A DNA stretch of 64,000 nt from Macrostomum hystrix (lineage: Eukaryota; Platyhelminthes; Macrostomidae). The translations under genes were made by a program, and so were the position numbers. The notes beneath the pieces were generated by a model. That model did no database searches. It had not been told where the DNA came from and saw only the letters and a program-made list of their open reading frames with translations. This document shows positions 20,222-35,200 of the stretch, piece after piece (the stretch's first letter is position 1; every line of letters begins with the position of its first letter). The DNA lies in NCBI GenBank assembly GCA_950097015.1, contig CATNEN010000025.1, positions 8,482,501 through 8,546,500 of the forward strand, read 5' to 3'.

Positions 20222-23200
20222 CTGCAAAAAAGTGAATTACTTCATTTTATCATTTAGCTTCATTGATGACTACTTACATCTCTACGTGCAGTAGTGCGTA
20301 TAGCACTTTTCTATTTTAAGCACCAACAATACGTTGCCTTCAGTAAAAAAAGTACATTTTTGGCTTTCGAAAACAGCTAAAGGCGAAAATAACGATTAAG
20401 ACGAGAGTTTAACAGTAGAACTACCAATCCCCCCTGACAATGTTTTTGTGCTGCACCCGAACGGAGCAATGCAAGCACACGAAACTCAAGAACACGGGCC
20501 AAATTTTTGTTGCGCATCTTCTGAAACAAGAATCAAGTTGCCAGCTCTTCAGACCGTCGAGATATTCAATGTTTCTGGCCGAAGGTCCGATTTTTCCATT
20601 AGCGCTACTGCATGTACTTCATGCACACCTATACACGAATTAGCACTGCGCCTCAGTGCGGCCTTGCCAGGCCTTCAAAATTTATCAGCATGTCACCCGA
20701 ATGTGCCTGCATCATCTCCGTCTTCGGTGGTCACCTAACTTTATCTAGACGGACTGCTGGACCTTCAAGGGCTACAACAGTTGGAACTAGGCCACTATGG
20801 ACACTATGACGCGAATTTCTCCAATTTCACAGATCAAGCCTAAATATTAGGCGCAGCTCAACCACAGGACACCATCGCCTAGTCTGCCAACCAGCCAGTC
20901 ACCACCCAACGCTGTTAGCATTCAGGCGCTGCCAAAAAAATTTACAGGGGGATGTGAATTCCCCCCTTGGTTTAAAAACGGGTGGCAAAATGGCTTGATA
21001 GTCCTACTGTTAGTGACTAGATCACGTATTCTGATATCTGAATCACGAAAAAAAGAAATGAAAAACAAGATTATGATAGGAATATGAGGCAATGGAAGAT
21101 GGGAAATGGAAGATGGGAAATGGAAGATGGGAAATGGAAGATGGGAAATCGAGGACGGGAAATGGAAGATGGGAAATGGAGAACGGGAAATGGAAGATGG
21201 GAAATGGAGGATGGGAAATGGAGAACGGGAAATGGAAGATGGGAAATGGAGAACGGGAAATGGAAGATGGGAAATGGAGGATGGGAAATGGAGAACGGGA
21301 AATGGAAGATGGGAAATGGAGGATGGGAAATGGAAGATGGGAAATGGAGGATGGGAAATGGAGGATGGGAAATGGAAGATGGGAAATGGAAGATGGGAAA
21401 TGGAAGATGGGAAATGGAATACGAAGTAATATTTAATTCGAGATGATAGTAACGATACAGGTAATACGAAGAAGAGCATAACTAAAGAAAGGTTATCTGA
21501 GTGACATCTAGACTTAGAATCTAGATGAAGTGTTAGACTATAAAATCCCAGAATCGAATTGCAATCTTTTGAATAAAAAAAAATGTAAATTTCCTTGTTG
21601 CTTCTGACGTTACTGGCCCTGTCAGGTTTCGGAGAGTGCGCCAGTTTAACAAATCTTGAGAAGGACAGACGGATGAAGAGGTGGGGAGTAGGACCGGTAC
21701 CTCCCCTCCTTATCCCCTCGCTTTGCTTTTGCCCCACACTGGCAGGCCCGTGTGTGCCCAAGATAATTCAATTTTTTGTTAAGCTGGGACTCTATATGCA
21801 TTCTTGTATAAGGCACGCCTAGGGGGGGGTACACTAACTCAACTAAACTTTGGATTCGGTTAGGTAGATATAGGCCAGAGGGAGATGGGACACTGGGCAC
21901 TGCTTGCCAGTATAAGGCAATCTGATTTTCACGAACTCGTGTTGGTCCATGTTGGGTGGACTGTTACAAATCTTTTAGACTCGGCCTGGCTGGCCTTGTC
22001 TAGGCTAAGAAATTCGCTTAGTTACTTACAGAACTCGGCTTGCGCGAATCATGAAGATATTGGAGTGCCAGCTAAGGCGTAATGGGATGCCAGGACGAAT
22101 CCCTTGGCTGTTCGATAATGGGACAACGAGAGAGGGATGGGAGAGGAGGAGAGAGGAGGACAGGGAAAAGAAGGGAAAGAAGACAGGGAGAACAAAGGAG
22201 AGAAGACAGGGAGAACAAAGGAGAGAAGACAGGGAGAAGACAGGGAGAACAAAGGAGAGAAGACAGGGAGAAGACAGGGAGAACAAAGGAGAGAAGACAG
22301 GGAGAAGACAGGGAGAACAAAGGAGAGAAGACAGGGAGAAGACAGGGAGAACAAAGGAGAGAAGACAGGGAGAAGACAGGGAGAACAAAGGAGAGAAGAC
22401 AGGGAGAAGAAGAGCGAGAAGACAGGGAGAAGACAGGGAGAACAAAGGAGAGAAGACAGGGAGAAGACAGGGAGAAGACAGGGAGAACAAAGGAGAGAAG
22501 ACAGGGAGAAGACAGGGAGAAGACAGGGAGAACAAAGGAGAGAAGACAGGGAGAAGAAGAGCGAGAAGACAGGGAGAAGACAGGGAGAACAAAGGAGAGA
22601 AGACAGGGAGAAGACAGGGAGAAGACAGGGAGAACAAAGGAGAGAAGACAGGGAGAAGACAGGGAGAAGACAGGGAGAACAAAGGAGAGAAGACAGGGAG
22701 AAGACAGGGAGAAGACAGGGAGAACAAAGGAGAGAAGACAGGGAGAAGAAGAGCGAGAAGACAGGGAGAAGACAAGGAGAACAAAGGAGAGAAGACAGGG
22801 AGAAGACAGGGAGAAGACAGGGAGAAAAAAGGAGAGAAGACAGGGAGAAGAAGAGCGAGAAGACAGGGAGAAGACAAGGAGAACAAAGGAGAGAAGACAG
22901 GGAGAACAAAGGAGAGAAGACAGGGAGAACAAAGGAGAGAAGACAGGGAGAACAAAGGAGAGAAGACAGGGAGAACAAAGGAGAGAAGATAGGGAGAAGA
23001 CAGGGAGAAGAAAGAAGAAAGAAGAGAAGACAGAAGAGAAGATAGCGGAGAAGACAGGGGAGAAAAATAGGAGGGAAGACGGGAGAAAGCTGGAGAGAAG
23101 AAAGGAGAGAAAATTGGAGAGAAGGTGAGGGAGAAGACGGTGAATAAAAAGTGAGGAGTTGAGAAAAGGGCTCGAGAGAAGAAAGTAGAGGATATAGAGG

Positions 23201-26200
23201 AGAGGAACAATAGGGGCGGGGAGTGGCGTGGTGACCATTGTATAGCCGGTGCTAAAGGAGTTTCCAGGAAATCTTAGCTGCCCCCCTGTGGGGGGCGCCC
23301 AGCATGAAAGATCGTCAGAGTGATCGATGCAGATTATCCCGTCGAAGTCCACAGATAATATTTTGAAGAGAATCTGACAAAGTGAGCTGCCTGATTAGCA
23401 CCCGGAAATCCCTTCGAAATCTCACCCCCAACCCGCCGCATCATCAGCCGCCCAGGTGTTGCGCTCGCCACCTACTCAATCCCCCTGAGTCCAGGTAAGA
23501 GAGAGAGTGAGAGAGGGATTAGACAAAGTCGATGTGGATTTTAGCTGCACACAGGGGGGGCATGCTGTTGAGAAGACTCCAGAGCTCCAGTCCCAAGTAA
23601 TCCTCTGGGGGGAGAGGGTTTAACACCACAGCAATGTACTAAATGTTGTTCTTCCCAAAAAAACTTGTATAAACTTTTTCCTCGTTCTCCTCAAACTAGT
23701 ATTGAAAGAGAGATAAAAATGCTATTAATTTTTTTTCTGTCGGAAAAACTTCACTCACAGCCAGGGTTTTCTGTTGCCGAACTGTGCCTGTCGCGAACTG
23801 AAGCGGAAACTGCATGCTTGAATTTCTAAGAATAAAAAACTGAAAAACACCAGAAGCCATTTCTCCTTATCTGTAGCAGATCTTCTAGTAGGAATGGTTC
23901 TGTCCCTTTGAAAATGGAAAATTTCCCGAATTGCTTCACAATCAAATACGAGCTAGTTTGGCATTTCCAGATTAGATGGAAATTAAAGACGAGATATTTC
24001 ACAAGGGAAATGGGCCGCAAATAGATCAGAAGCCGTGTCACATTTGAGATCATTATAGCACAGCATTGTAACATTCTGATTTGAGCAATTCAGCTGATGC
24101 GAGATAATTGGAAAGAAACTGGATTCGAACAGATCAATAGAACACAAATTCGAACAGATCAATAGAACACAAATTCGAACAGATCAATAGAACACAAATT
24201 CGAACAGATCAATAGAACACAAATTCGAACAGATCAATAGAACACAAATTCGAACAGATCAATAGAACACAAATTCGAACAGATCAATAGAACACAAATT
24301 CGAACAGATCAATAGAACACAAATTCGAACAGATCAATAGAACACAAATTCGAACAGATCAATAGAACACAAATTCGAACAGATCAATAGAACACAAATT
24401 CGAACAGATCAATAGAACACAAATTCTAACAGATCAATAGAACACAAATTCGAAGAGATCAATAGAACACAAATTCGAAGAGATCAATAGAACACAAATT
24501 CGAACAGATCAATAGAACACAAATTCGAACAGATCAATAGAACACAAATTCGAAGAGATCAATAGAACACAAATTCGAACAGATCAATAGAACACAAATT
24601 CGAAGAGATCAATAGAACACAAATTCGAACAGATCAATAGAACACAAATTCGAACAGATCAATAGAACACAAATTCGAACAGATCAATAGAACACAAATT
24701 CGAACAGATCAATAGAACACAAATTCGAACAGATCAATAGAACACAAATTCGAACAGATCAATAGAACACAAATTCGAAGAGATCAATAGAACACAAATT
24801 CGAACAGATCAATAGAACACAAATTCGAACAGATCAATAGAACACAAATTCGAAGAGATCAATAGAACACAAATTCGAAGAGATCAATAGAACACAAATT
24901 CGAACAGATCAATAGAACACAAATTCGAACAGATCAATAGAACACAAATTCGAACAGATCAATAGAACACAAATTCGAACAGATCAATAGAACACAAATT
25001 CGAACAGATCAATAGAACACAAATTCGAACAGATCAAAAGAACACAAATTCGAACAGATCAATAGAACACAAAATCGAACAGATCAATAGAACACAAATT
25101 CGAACAGATCAATAGAACACAAATTCGAACAGATCAATAGAACACAAATTCGAACAGATCAATAGAACACAAATTCGAACAGATCAATAGAACACAAATT
25201 CGAACAGATCAATAGAACACAAATTCGAACAGATCAATAGAACACAAATTCGAACAGATCAAAAGAACACAAATTCGAACAGATCAATAGAACACAAATT
25301 CGAACAGATCAATAGAACACAAATTCGAACAGATCAATAGAACACAAATTCAAACAGATCAATAGAACACAAAATCGAACAGATCAATAGAACACAAATT
25401 CAAACAGATCAATAGAACACAAATTCAAACAGATCAATAGAACACAAATTCAAACAGATCAATAGAACACAAAATCGAACAGATCAATAGAACACAAATT
25501 CGAACAGATCAATAGAACACAGATTCGAACAGATCAATAGAACACAAATTCGAACAGATCGAACAGTTCTGTTCTTTTCTGTTGAGCTTAACCCCAACCC
25601 TAACCCTAACCCTCACCGGACACAGCGGCGATGGAGCCAACGATGAATCCAGGTCCGCTTTTGGGCACAATGTCTCCATAGCCTACGGTGGTGAGTGTGA
25701 CGATGCTCCACCAGAAAGCGTGGGGAATGTCGCTGAAGGTCTCAGTCTGCTTGTACTCGGCCATGTACACCATGGAGCTGAACAGGAACATGCCGTTCAT
25801 CAGCAGGAAGCCCAACAGCACGAGCTCCGGGATCGACTTCTTCACCGTCAGCATCAGGACTCGAAGGCCGCGACTGATTTTGCTGATCTTGAAGACACGC
25901 AGAATTCTCAGAGCCTGCGACATTGAGAGCACATTCAGCCACCACAGGCTGACCTGGGTGGCGTCCTGATTGGCGCGCTGCTGCATCACCTCCGTGTCCG
26001 GGTGATAGTAATAGAAGAAGAACAGGGACACGTAGATCCAGTAGGAGCCCAGGATGATGATGTCCATGATGGAGATGGGCGATCTTAGAAATTTCCTCTT
26101 ATCCGGCGCCACCACCAGCTTGATGAAGAACTCGAAGGTGAAGACAGCGTTCAGCGTGATGTCCACAATGACCAGTCCCTGAAGCGGCTCGGTCTCGCAG

Positions 26201-29200
26201 TCTTTACGCACCTTCGGATTCGAGGAGCGCAGGTCGTCGCTGCAGACGCCAGTGGTGACGTTGCTCCAGAACACTTTGCCGCTGGGGGCACGAAAGGCCA
26301 GGTGAGTCTGCAGACAGTAGCACATCACGCTGCATATCATCAGCAACAGCAGCAGCATGGCCCACAGCTGGAATGGGTCAGTTTCAAGTTTAGCACATGT
26401 TATTAGGACTTGATAAAAAATGTCTTTAAAAATAATGGAAACAATTGCTTCTTATAAATAGATGCATAAACGAATTTTTACTCTAAACCCTAATCTCAAT
26501 CATAACCCTAATCCCCAATCACAACCCTAATTCCAATCACAACCCTAATCCCAATCACAACCCAAATCCCAATCACAACCCTAATCCCAATCAAAACCCT
26601 AATCCCAATCACAAACTTAATCCCAATCCCAACTATAATCCCAATCACAACCCTAATCACAATCCAAACTATAACCCCAATCCAAACTATAATCCCAATC
26701 ACATTCCTAATCCCAATCACAACCCTAATCCCAATCACAACCCTAATCCCAATCCCAATCACAATCCCAACTCGAATCCCAGCCTCCAGTCCCAACCCAA
26801 TTCCCAACCCGAATCCCATAACCCGATCCGAATTTCAATCCCAAAATCTAACCCCAACCGAAATCTCAGCCCCAATCCCAATCCCAATCCTAATCCCAGT
26901 CCCATGCCCATCCTAATCAAGATCCCGATCCCAAGTCTCAATTCAATCTGATTGCGCAGCTGGCACAAACGCTTACTAATGAGTTCTTTTTCATCGAATG
27001 CAGCGGAAAATTCTTGGGATGCCTGTCAAGGTCCGGTCTAGAAGTTTTTTATATTAACAAACTTCCTGGCTTCATATTTCAGTAAAGTGCAACCTAAAGA
27101 ATTCACTTTCTTTTTGTCATTTCCCAACTCACTGAAATGTAAGTGGACTAGCGTAGTTTAATCTGCAAAGAATGTGGAAGCTAATTGTTGAATTGAAGCT
27201 AAATTCTCTGTCTATTGTACTCGTACTGAGCACACGGCTGCTGCTGCTGCTTCTGCTTCTGCTACTCAGAAAAGAAAGTGGCGTCTTGGAGGTGAGGTTA
27301 GGGTTTCTGGCATAATAAAAAATAAGTTGCGACCAAATAAGAGGAACGCAGAATAGGTTTGGGCTATGGGAAATTTTACTCCCGACCACCGCATTGTCCT
27401 ATTATGGCTGGCCAAGGTGAGGTGAAGTGGTTCTTGAGCTCTCTGACGGATTGAACTAGGGAATAACTTCTAAAAATAGATTTTTATTTCTATACTGTTA
27501 CGCTTAAAAACTGATGGCTCAAAAAAGCAACACTTTCCCGATCCTGATCCCAATCCCGATCCTGATCCCAATCCCGATCCTGATCCTAATCCCGATCCTG
27601 ATCCCAATCCCGATCCTGATCCCAATCCCGATCCTGATCCTAATCCCGATCCTGATCCCAATCCCGATCCTGATCACAATCCCGATCCCAATCCCGATCC
27701 TGATCACAATCCCGATCCTGATCACAATCCCGATCCTGATCCCAATCCCGATCCTGATCCCAATCCCGATCCTGATCTCAATCCCGATCCCAATCCCGAT
27801 CCTGATCCCAATCCCGATCCTGATCACAATCCCGATCCTGATCACAATCCCGATCCTGATCCCAATCCCGATCCTAATCCCAATCCCGATCCTGATCCCA
27901 ATCTTGATCCTGCTCCCAATCCCAATCCTGATCCCAATCCCAATCCCGATCCTGATCCCAATCCCGATCCTGATCCTGATTTGCAATTTCTTAAGTACCT
28001 ATGCGAAATCATTAAATTTACTAGAAACAAATCAAATATTTTCTACAAAATCGAATACCCATCTAACTCTAACTTGTAAGTTTAACCTCCAGCCAAACCG
28101 GCGCTTCCAAGAAACTCATTTGCATGCGCGGTCACTCACGCCCCGTAGGAAAAATATTAGAAATTAAAAGTTTGAGCGATAGAGAGCCTACCAAATACAA
28201 TCTCCATATCTCCATGAAGCAACAGCTTCACTATACACTCAACTTATTTGCTTTAGTTTTTCTCTCCGAAAATAAATATAAATCAACTCTTAGAACTCAT
28301 ATTTTTCGCCCCGACGCGACCCGGTGCTCATTATAGGCAAATTTTCTGTCTCTCAGCTCTGGGAGACTTGACACCCTTATAATTATCAACAGGTTGAAGT
28401 TCAGGACGATGAGATATGGGGTGAAGCCATTTGGACTGAGAAATGGATGATGAGGCTTGGGAAGCTGGCTAGGTGTGACAGGTGACAGGAGGTGAGCGGC
28501 CTTGACGGCTGCAACATGTTTTGCACCTGCGGGCTTCACTTTTTCCTGCGCCCATTTTCAGCTCTCTCACTAACTCATTTTCCGTGTCTTTTATCTATTC
28601 ATATCTCTCAAAATTCTTCACTGGCATTCTTGTTCTGCCCTGTCTCTCTCTCATCAGACTCTTTTCCTACATTATTAATATATTAATATATATTAAGGCT
28701 TTTGTCTTTTGTCTCTTTTTTCTTTCCCTGTCCCGTTCTGTCTCCTCTCCCATCTCCTCTTTAATCTCGATCCTCGCTCGTCTCTATCATATCTCTTCCC
28801 CTGCTCCCTTCCGTCCCTTCTCCTCTCTCATCTCTCCTCTCGCCTCTAACCCCATCCGTCTCCCCTCTCCTTTCCCTTTTTTCTCGCCCTATTTCTTCCC
28901 AGTCCACTCTTCCCACACTCCCTTCTTCCCCTCCTTTCTCCTTTCGTACCTCCCCTTTCATTATGTCTCCTCTCTTCTCAATAATAGCCCTCCCCTCTCC
29001 TCCTGTCCTCTCCCCCTCTCCTCTCTCCCGTCTCCCCCCTCTTTCTATCCTCTCCTCTTTCCATTCTCCTCTCTTTCCTCTTTTTCTCTCCCGCTATTTC
29101 TCCCCACTTCTACCCTCTCCCCTCCCCTGCACTCTTCCCCTCCTCTCTCTTCTCCTCTCTCCCGTTTCGTTTTATTCCTCTCTTCTCTCCCTCTCCTCTC

Positions 29201-32200
29201 TCCCCTCTCCTCTCTCCCCTCTCCTCTCTCCCCTCTCCTCTCTCCCCTCTCCTCTCTCCCCTCTTCTCTCTCCCCTCGCGTTCTCTCCTCTCTTATTCTA
29301 CTTGTATAGCTATTTTCATTTCTGTTACCCAATTAATTCTCCCCTTCACAGATCTGTCCCTCTAAATATAAACGATTCATTATCAGGATCAATTTCCCCT
29401 ATTCTCCCATTCGCATTTCAACCTCTGTGTCCTATTTTTATCAGCAATTTTCAAACTCAAAACCAGAAATAATGACTGGTCCAATGTGTCCAACTATTCT
29501 ACAGAAATAGATCAATAAAATGGCACTGTTGCCAGGTTGGTTGGCAATAACAACAAAACAGAGATAGTCCCATACAGAAGACAAAAAAAGACAAAAAACG
29601 CTGCATGGCGGTTGGGAGATTTCGCGATTCAATCAGGCCGTCCCGAGGGCCCCAGTAAAAATGATCTCCCAGAGCGAAGCGACCAGAAAAAGACGCCCCA
29701 AGCTTGGACTCAAGGCCTACAGCCAGTTCCGTCTCTGCTCGTTAGCTGAATGGGCCGCCACTGGACTGCGGGCCGATCGCTGAATTTGCATAATTTCTCT
29801 CATCGCTGAATCCATCCTGAACTCCCCAGCCACTTGACCAGTTGATCCACTCCAGCACCGGCTCCTAGAAGCAGAAGAAGACGATGCAGAGAGAAAAGAG
29901 AAGAAGAATAAGATCGAAGCTCTCATTTCTTCTTTGCTGAAGGACATTTCTCTGCCCAATGTCCTCCCTAAGCCTTCCATCTGCCGTGGACTAGGACGCA
30001 CTGGTGGGTGAGGGGAACCATTTGAAGATTGGGCGCCAATTCAAATTGGCCCACTTGACAGCTTGTTCAATGGACCAATGATTGATTGGGACAGGGGCAA
30101 TTCTAGGAAAGGGATCGAGTCTTCCAATGCAGCCAATTCGACTTTCTTTCGAATCTCGCAAGTAGAACTTTTCAATTCACTTCGTCCCGATTTCCCAGCA
30201 GCGATTATAAATATATTTTTCAGTTGGATAGATGAGACAGGAAGGCCTGGTTGAGTACTCACACACAAACCGGCTTGGGACTCTAGACATCATTAGACAA
30301 TTTCAGTTGGCACCTGGGAATGCTCAGTGCTAGCGTCACTTAACTGGCATGCGAAACCAGATTGCAAATAGCCGACTCTACATCTCATGCAACTCCCTCC
30401 CTACATCTCATGCTACTCCCTACCTACATCTCATGCTACTCCCTCCCTACATCTCATGCTACTCCCTCCCTACATCTCATGCTACTCCCTACCTACATCT
30501 CATGCTACTCCCTCCCTACATCTCATGCTACTCCCTACCTACATCTCATGCTACTCCCTCCCTACATCTCATGCTACTCCCTCCCTACATCTCATGCTAC
30601 TCCCTCCCTACATCTCATGCTACTCCCTCCCTACATCTCATGCTACTCCCTACCTACATCTCATGCAACTCCCTCCCTACATCTCATGCTACACCCTTTC
30701 CCTACATCTCATGCTACACCCTTTCACTACATCTCATGCTACACCCTTTCCCTACATCTAATGCTACTCTCTTTCCCTACATCTCATGCTACTCTCTCTC
30801 TCCCTACATCTGGTGCCACTCTGTTTCCCTACATCTGATGCCACTCTGTTTCCCTACATCTGGTGCCACTCTGTTTTCCTACATCTGATGCCACTCTGTT
30901 TTCCTACATCTCATGCCACTCTGTTTTCCTACATCTGATGCCACTCTGTTTTCCTACATCTCATGCCACTCTGTTTCCCTACATCTGGTGCCACTCTGTT
31001 TCCCTACATCTGGTGCCACTCTGTTTTCCTACATCTGATGCCACTCTGTTTCCCTACATCTCATGCCACTCTGTTTCCCTACATCTGGTGCCACTCTGTT
31101 TTCCTACATCTGGTGCCACTCTGTTTCCCTACATCTCATGCTACTCTCTCTCCCTGCATCTCATTCTACTATTTTTCTACATATCATGCTACTCCCTCCC
31201 TACATCTCATGCTTCTCTCTTTCCCTACATCTCATGCTACTCCATTTCCCTACATCTCATGCTACTCTCTTTCCCTACATCTCATGCTACTCTCTCCCTA
31301 CATCTCATGCTACTCTCTCCCTACATCTCATGCTACTCTCTCCCTACATCTCATGCTACTCTCTCCCTACATCTCATGCTACTCTCTCCCTACATCTCAT
31401 GCTACTCTCTCCCTACATCTCATGCTACTCTCTCCCTACATCTGATGCTACTCTTTTCCTACTTCTCATTCTTTCCCTTGTCCCTTCAACTTATGCAATA
31501 TTGTCCTCTCCTTTGCTTTCTTTTTTATTACGAGCCAAGCCAGTAACCCTATAGCATTATTTGATTGCATTGTCGAGAGAAGGTCGCGCTCATTAGATAA
31601 TAAAAAAGCTGCACAATGGATCCAACGAATGCCTTCTCAACAATTAGCTTCGGAGACAAAAGTGGTGCAAAAAATTCTCCAAGCCAAATACTGCTAGATT
31701 GTGGATGCATTCTTCGGCTAGGCATATATCTCTGCAGCTTCTCGACAAGAGCCCATTTCAACCTCTCCCAGGTACTTCACTTTTTTGTTAGCATTCCGCA
31801 TCCCTAGTCCCAGCAGCCTCCCCGCCAAAAGAGGAAGTATAATTGTGATGCTAGTTGGGAGTAGCTCTGTGTTCGCTCTTTGTTGTGTCGTGAACTATGG
31901 CTCGTAAAAGGGAGTGGGCGACACTCATGGGGATCTGTTAAAGTAGGAAACTCCAAAGACCTTCTGCTGACGAAAGGTGAAGCAACTGCTACAACAACCT
32001 GGCCAAAAGAAAAATACTTCAGGAAGGAATTCTGTTACACACGCACACACAGGGCAGGCCATTCACAGCTGGCAAATGTCTGTGCCGCGTGTGGCACGCA
32101 AACCCACCATGCAGACCTAAACCTATGAACCTGAGCGACTGCACACCGATGGAAAACTTGGCTTCCTTAACTAATCTAGAAGAAGTAGGTTGAGCTAAAC

Positions 32201-35200
32201 TGCTCTATCCATCATATCCGTGTGGCAATCACATGTCTACTGCAGACACAGTTGAAGGCCAGTCACACTATTAGCTGATCAGAGCTCAGCCCTCCACTGT
32301 CCATTTCCATTACACTCGAAAACTTTAGCGATCACCAACCCATCCTTCAGTTCTCCATCCACCGATTCTTCAGTTCTCAAACCACCGATCCTTCAGTTCT
32401 CCATCCACCCATCCTTCAGTTCTCCATCCACCGATTCTTCAGTTCTCAAACCACCGATCCTTCAGTTCTCCATCCACCGATTCTTCAGTTCTCAAACCAC
32501 CGATCCTTCAGTTCTCCATCCACCGATTCTTCAGTTCTCCATCCACCCATCCTTCAGTTCTCCATCCACCGATTCTTCAGTTCTCAAACCACCGATCCTT
32601 CAGTTCTCCATCCACCCATTCTTCAGTTCTCCATCCACCCATTCTTCAGTTCTCCATCCACCCATTCTTCAGTTCTCCATCCACCCATTCTTCAGTTCTC
32701 CATCCACCCATCCTTCAGTTCTCCATCCACCGATTCTTCAGTTCTCAAACCACCGATCCTTCAGTTCTCCATCCACCGATTCTTCAGTTCTCAAACCACC
32801 GATCCTTCAGTTCTCCATCCACCGATTCTTCAGTTCTCCATCCACCCATCCTTCAGTTCTCCATCCACCGATTCTTCAGTTCTCAAACCACCGATCCTTC
32901 AGTTCTCCATCCACCCATTCTTCAGTTCTCCATCCACCCATTCTTCAGTTCTCCATCCACCCATTCTTCAGTTCTCCATCCACCCATTCTTCAGTTCTCC
33001 ATCCACCCATTCTTCAGTTCTCCATCCACCCATTCTTCAGTTCTCCATCCACCCATCCTTCAGTTCTCCATCCACCGATTCTTCAGTTCTCAAACCACCG
33101 ATCCTTCAGTTCTCCATCCACCCATTCTTCAGTTCTCCATCCACCCATCCTTCAGTTCTCCATCCACCGATTCTTCAGTTCTCAAACCACCGATCCTTCA
33201 GTTCTCCATCCACCGATTCTTCAGTTCTCAAACCACCGATCCTTCAGTTCTCCATCCACCCATTCTTCAGTTCTCCATCCACCCATTCTTCAGTTCTCCA
33301 TCCACCCATTCTTCAGTTCTCCATCCACCCATTCTTCAGTTCTCCATCCACCCATCCTTCAGTTCTCCATCCACCCATCCTTCAGTTCTCCATCCACCCA
33401 TTCTTCAGTTCTCCATCCACCCATCCTTCAGTTCTCAAACCACCGATTCTTCAGTTCTCAAACCACCGATTCTTCAGTTCTCAAACCACCGATTCTTCAG
33501 TTCTCAAACCACCGATTCTTCAGTTCTCAAACCACCGATTCTTCAGTTCTCTATCCACCCATCCTTCAGTTCTCCATCCACCGATTCTTTAGTTCTCAAA
33601 CCACCGATCCTTCAGTTCTCCATCCACCCATCCTTCAGTTCTCCATCCACCCATCCTTCAGTTCTCCATCCACCCATTCTTCAGTTCTCCATCCACCCAT
33701 CCTTCGGTTCTCCATCCACCCATTCTTCAGTTCTCCATCCACCCATCCTTCAGTTCTCCATCCACCCATTCTTCAGTTCTCCATCCACCCATCCTTCAGT
33801 TCTCAAACCACCGATTCTTCAGTTCTCAAACCACCGATTCTTCAGTTCTCAAACCACCGATTCTTCAGTTCTCAAACCACCGATCCTTCAGTTCTCAAAC
33901 CACCGATTCTTCAGTTCTCAAACCACCGATTCTTCAGTTCTCTATCCACCCATCCTTCAGTTCTCCATCCACCGATTCTTTAGTTCTCAAACCACCCATC
34001 CTTCAGTTCTCCATCCACCCATCCTTCAGTTCTCCATCCACCCATCCTTCAGTTCTCCATCCACCCATTCTTCAGTTCTCCATCCACCCATCCTTCGGTT
34101 CTCCATCCACCCATTCTTCAGTTCTCCATCCACCCATCCTTCAGTTCTCCATCCACCCATTCTTCAGTTCTCCATCCACCCATCCTTCAGTTCTCAAACC
34201 ACCGATTCTTCAGTTCTCAAACCACCGATTCTTCAGTTCTCAAACCACCGATTCTTCAGTTCTCAAACCACCGATCCTTCAGTTCTCAAACCACCGATTC
34301 TTCAGTTCTCAAACCACCGATTCTTCAGTTCTCTATCCACCCATCCTTCAGTTCTCCATCCACCGATTCTTTAGTTCTCAAACCACCGATCCTTCAGTTC
34401 TCCATCCACCCATCCTTCAGTTCTCCATCCACCCATCCTTCAGTTCTCCATCCACCCATTCTTCAGTTCTCCATCCACCCATCCTTCGGTTCTCCATCCA
34501 CCCATTCTTCAGTTCTCCATCCACCCATCCTTCAGTTCTCCATCCACCCATTCTTCAGTTCTCCATCCACCCATCCTTCAGTTCTCAAACCACCGATTCT
34601 TCAGTTCTCAAACCACCGATTCTTCAGTTCTCAAACCACCGATTCTTCAGTTCTCTATCCACCCATCCTTCAGTTCTCCATCCACCGATTCTTTAGTTCT
34701 CAAACCACCGATCCTTCAGTTCTCCATCCACCCATCCTTCAGTTCTCCATCCACCCATCCTTCAGTTCTCCATCCACCGATTCTTTAGTTCTCAAACCAC
34801 CGATCCTTCAGTTCTCCATCCACCCATTCTTCAGTTCTCCATCCACCCATCCTTCGGTTCTCCATCCACCCATTCTTCAGTTCTCCATCCACCCATCCTT
34901 CAGTTCTCAAACCACCCATCCTTCAGTTCTCCATCCACCCATCCTTCAGTTCTCAAACCACCGATCCTTCAGTTCTCAAACCACCGATTCTTCAGTTCTT
35001 AAACCACCGATCCTTCAGTTCGCCATCCACCGATCCTTCAGTTCTCAAACCACCGATCCTTCAGTTCTCCATCCACCCATCCTTCAGTTCTCAAACCACC
35101 GATCCTTCAGTTCTCAAACCACCGATCCTTCAGTTCTCAAACCACCGATCCTTCAGTTCTCAAACCACCGATCCTTCAGTTCTCAAACCACCGATCCTTC

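Noticed and set aside
22026-23352. Overlapping 300-430-codon frames on both strands
   Set aside because: Low-complexity polypurine array.
31616-32128. Two short plus-strand frames
   Set aside because: No family match, and both strands are open over the first. Composition is not convincing.
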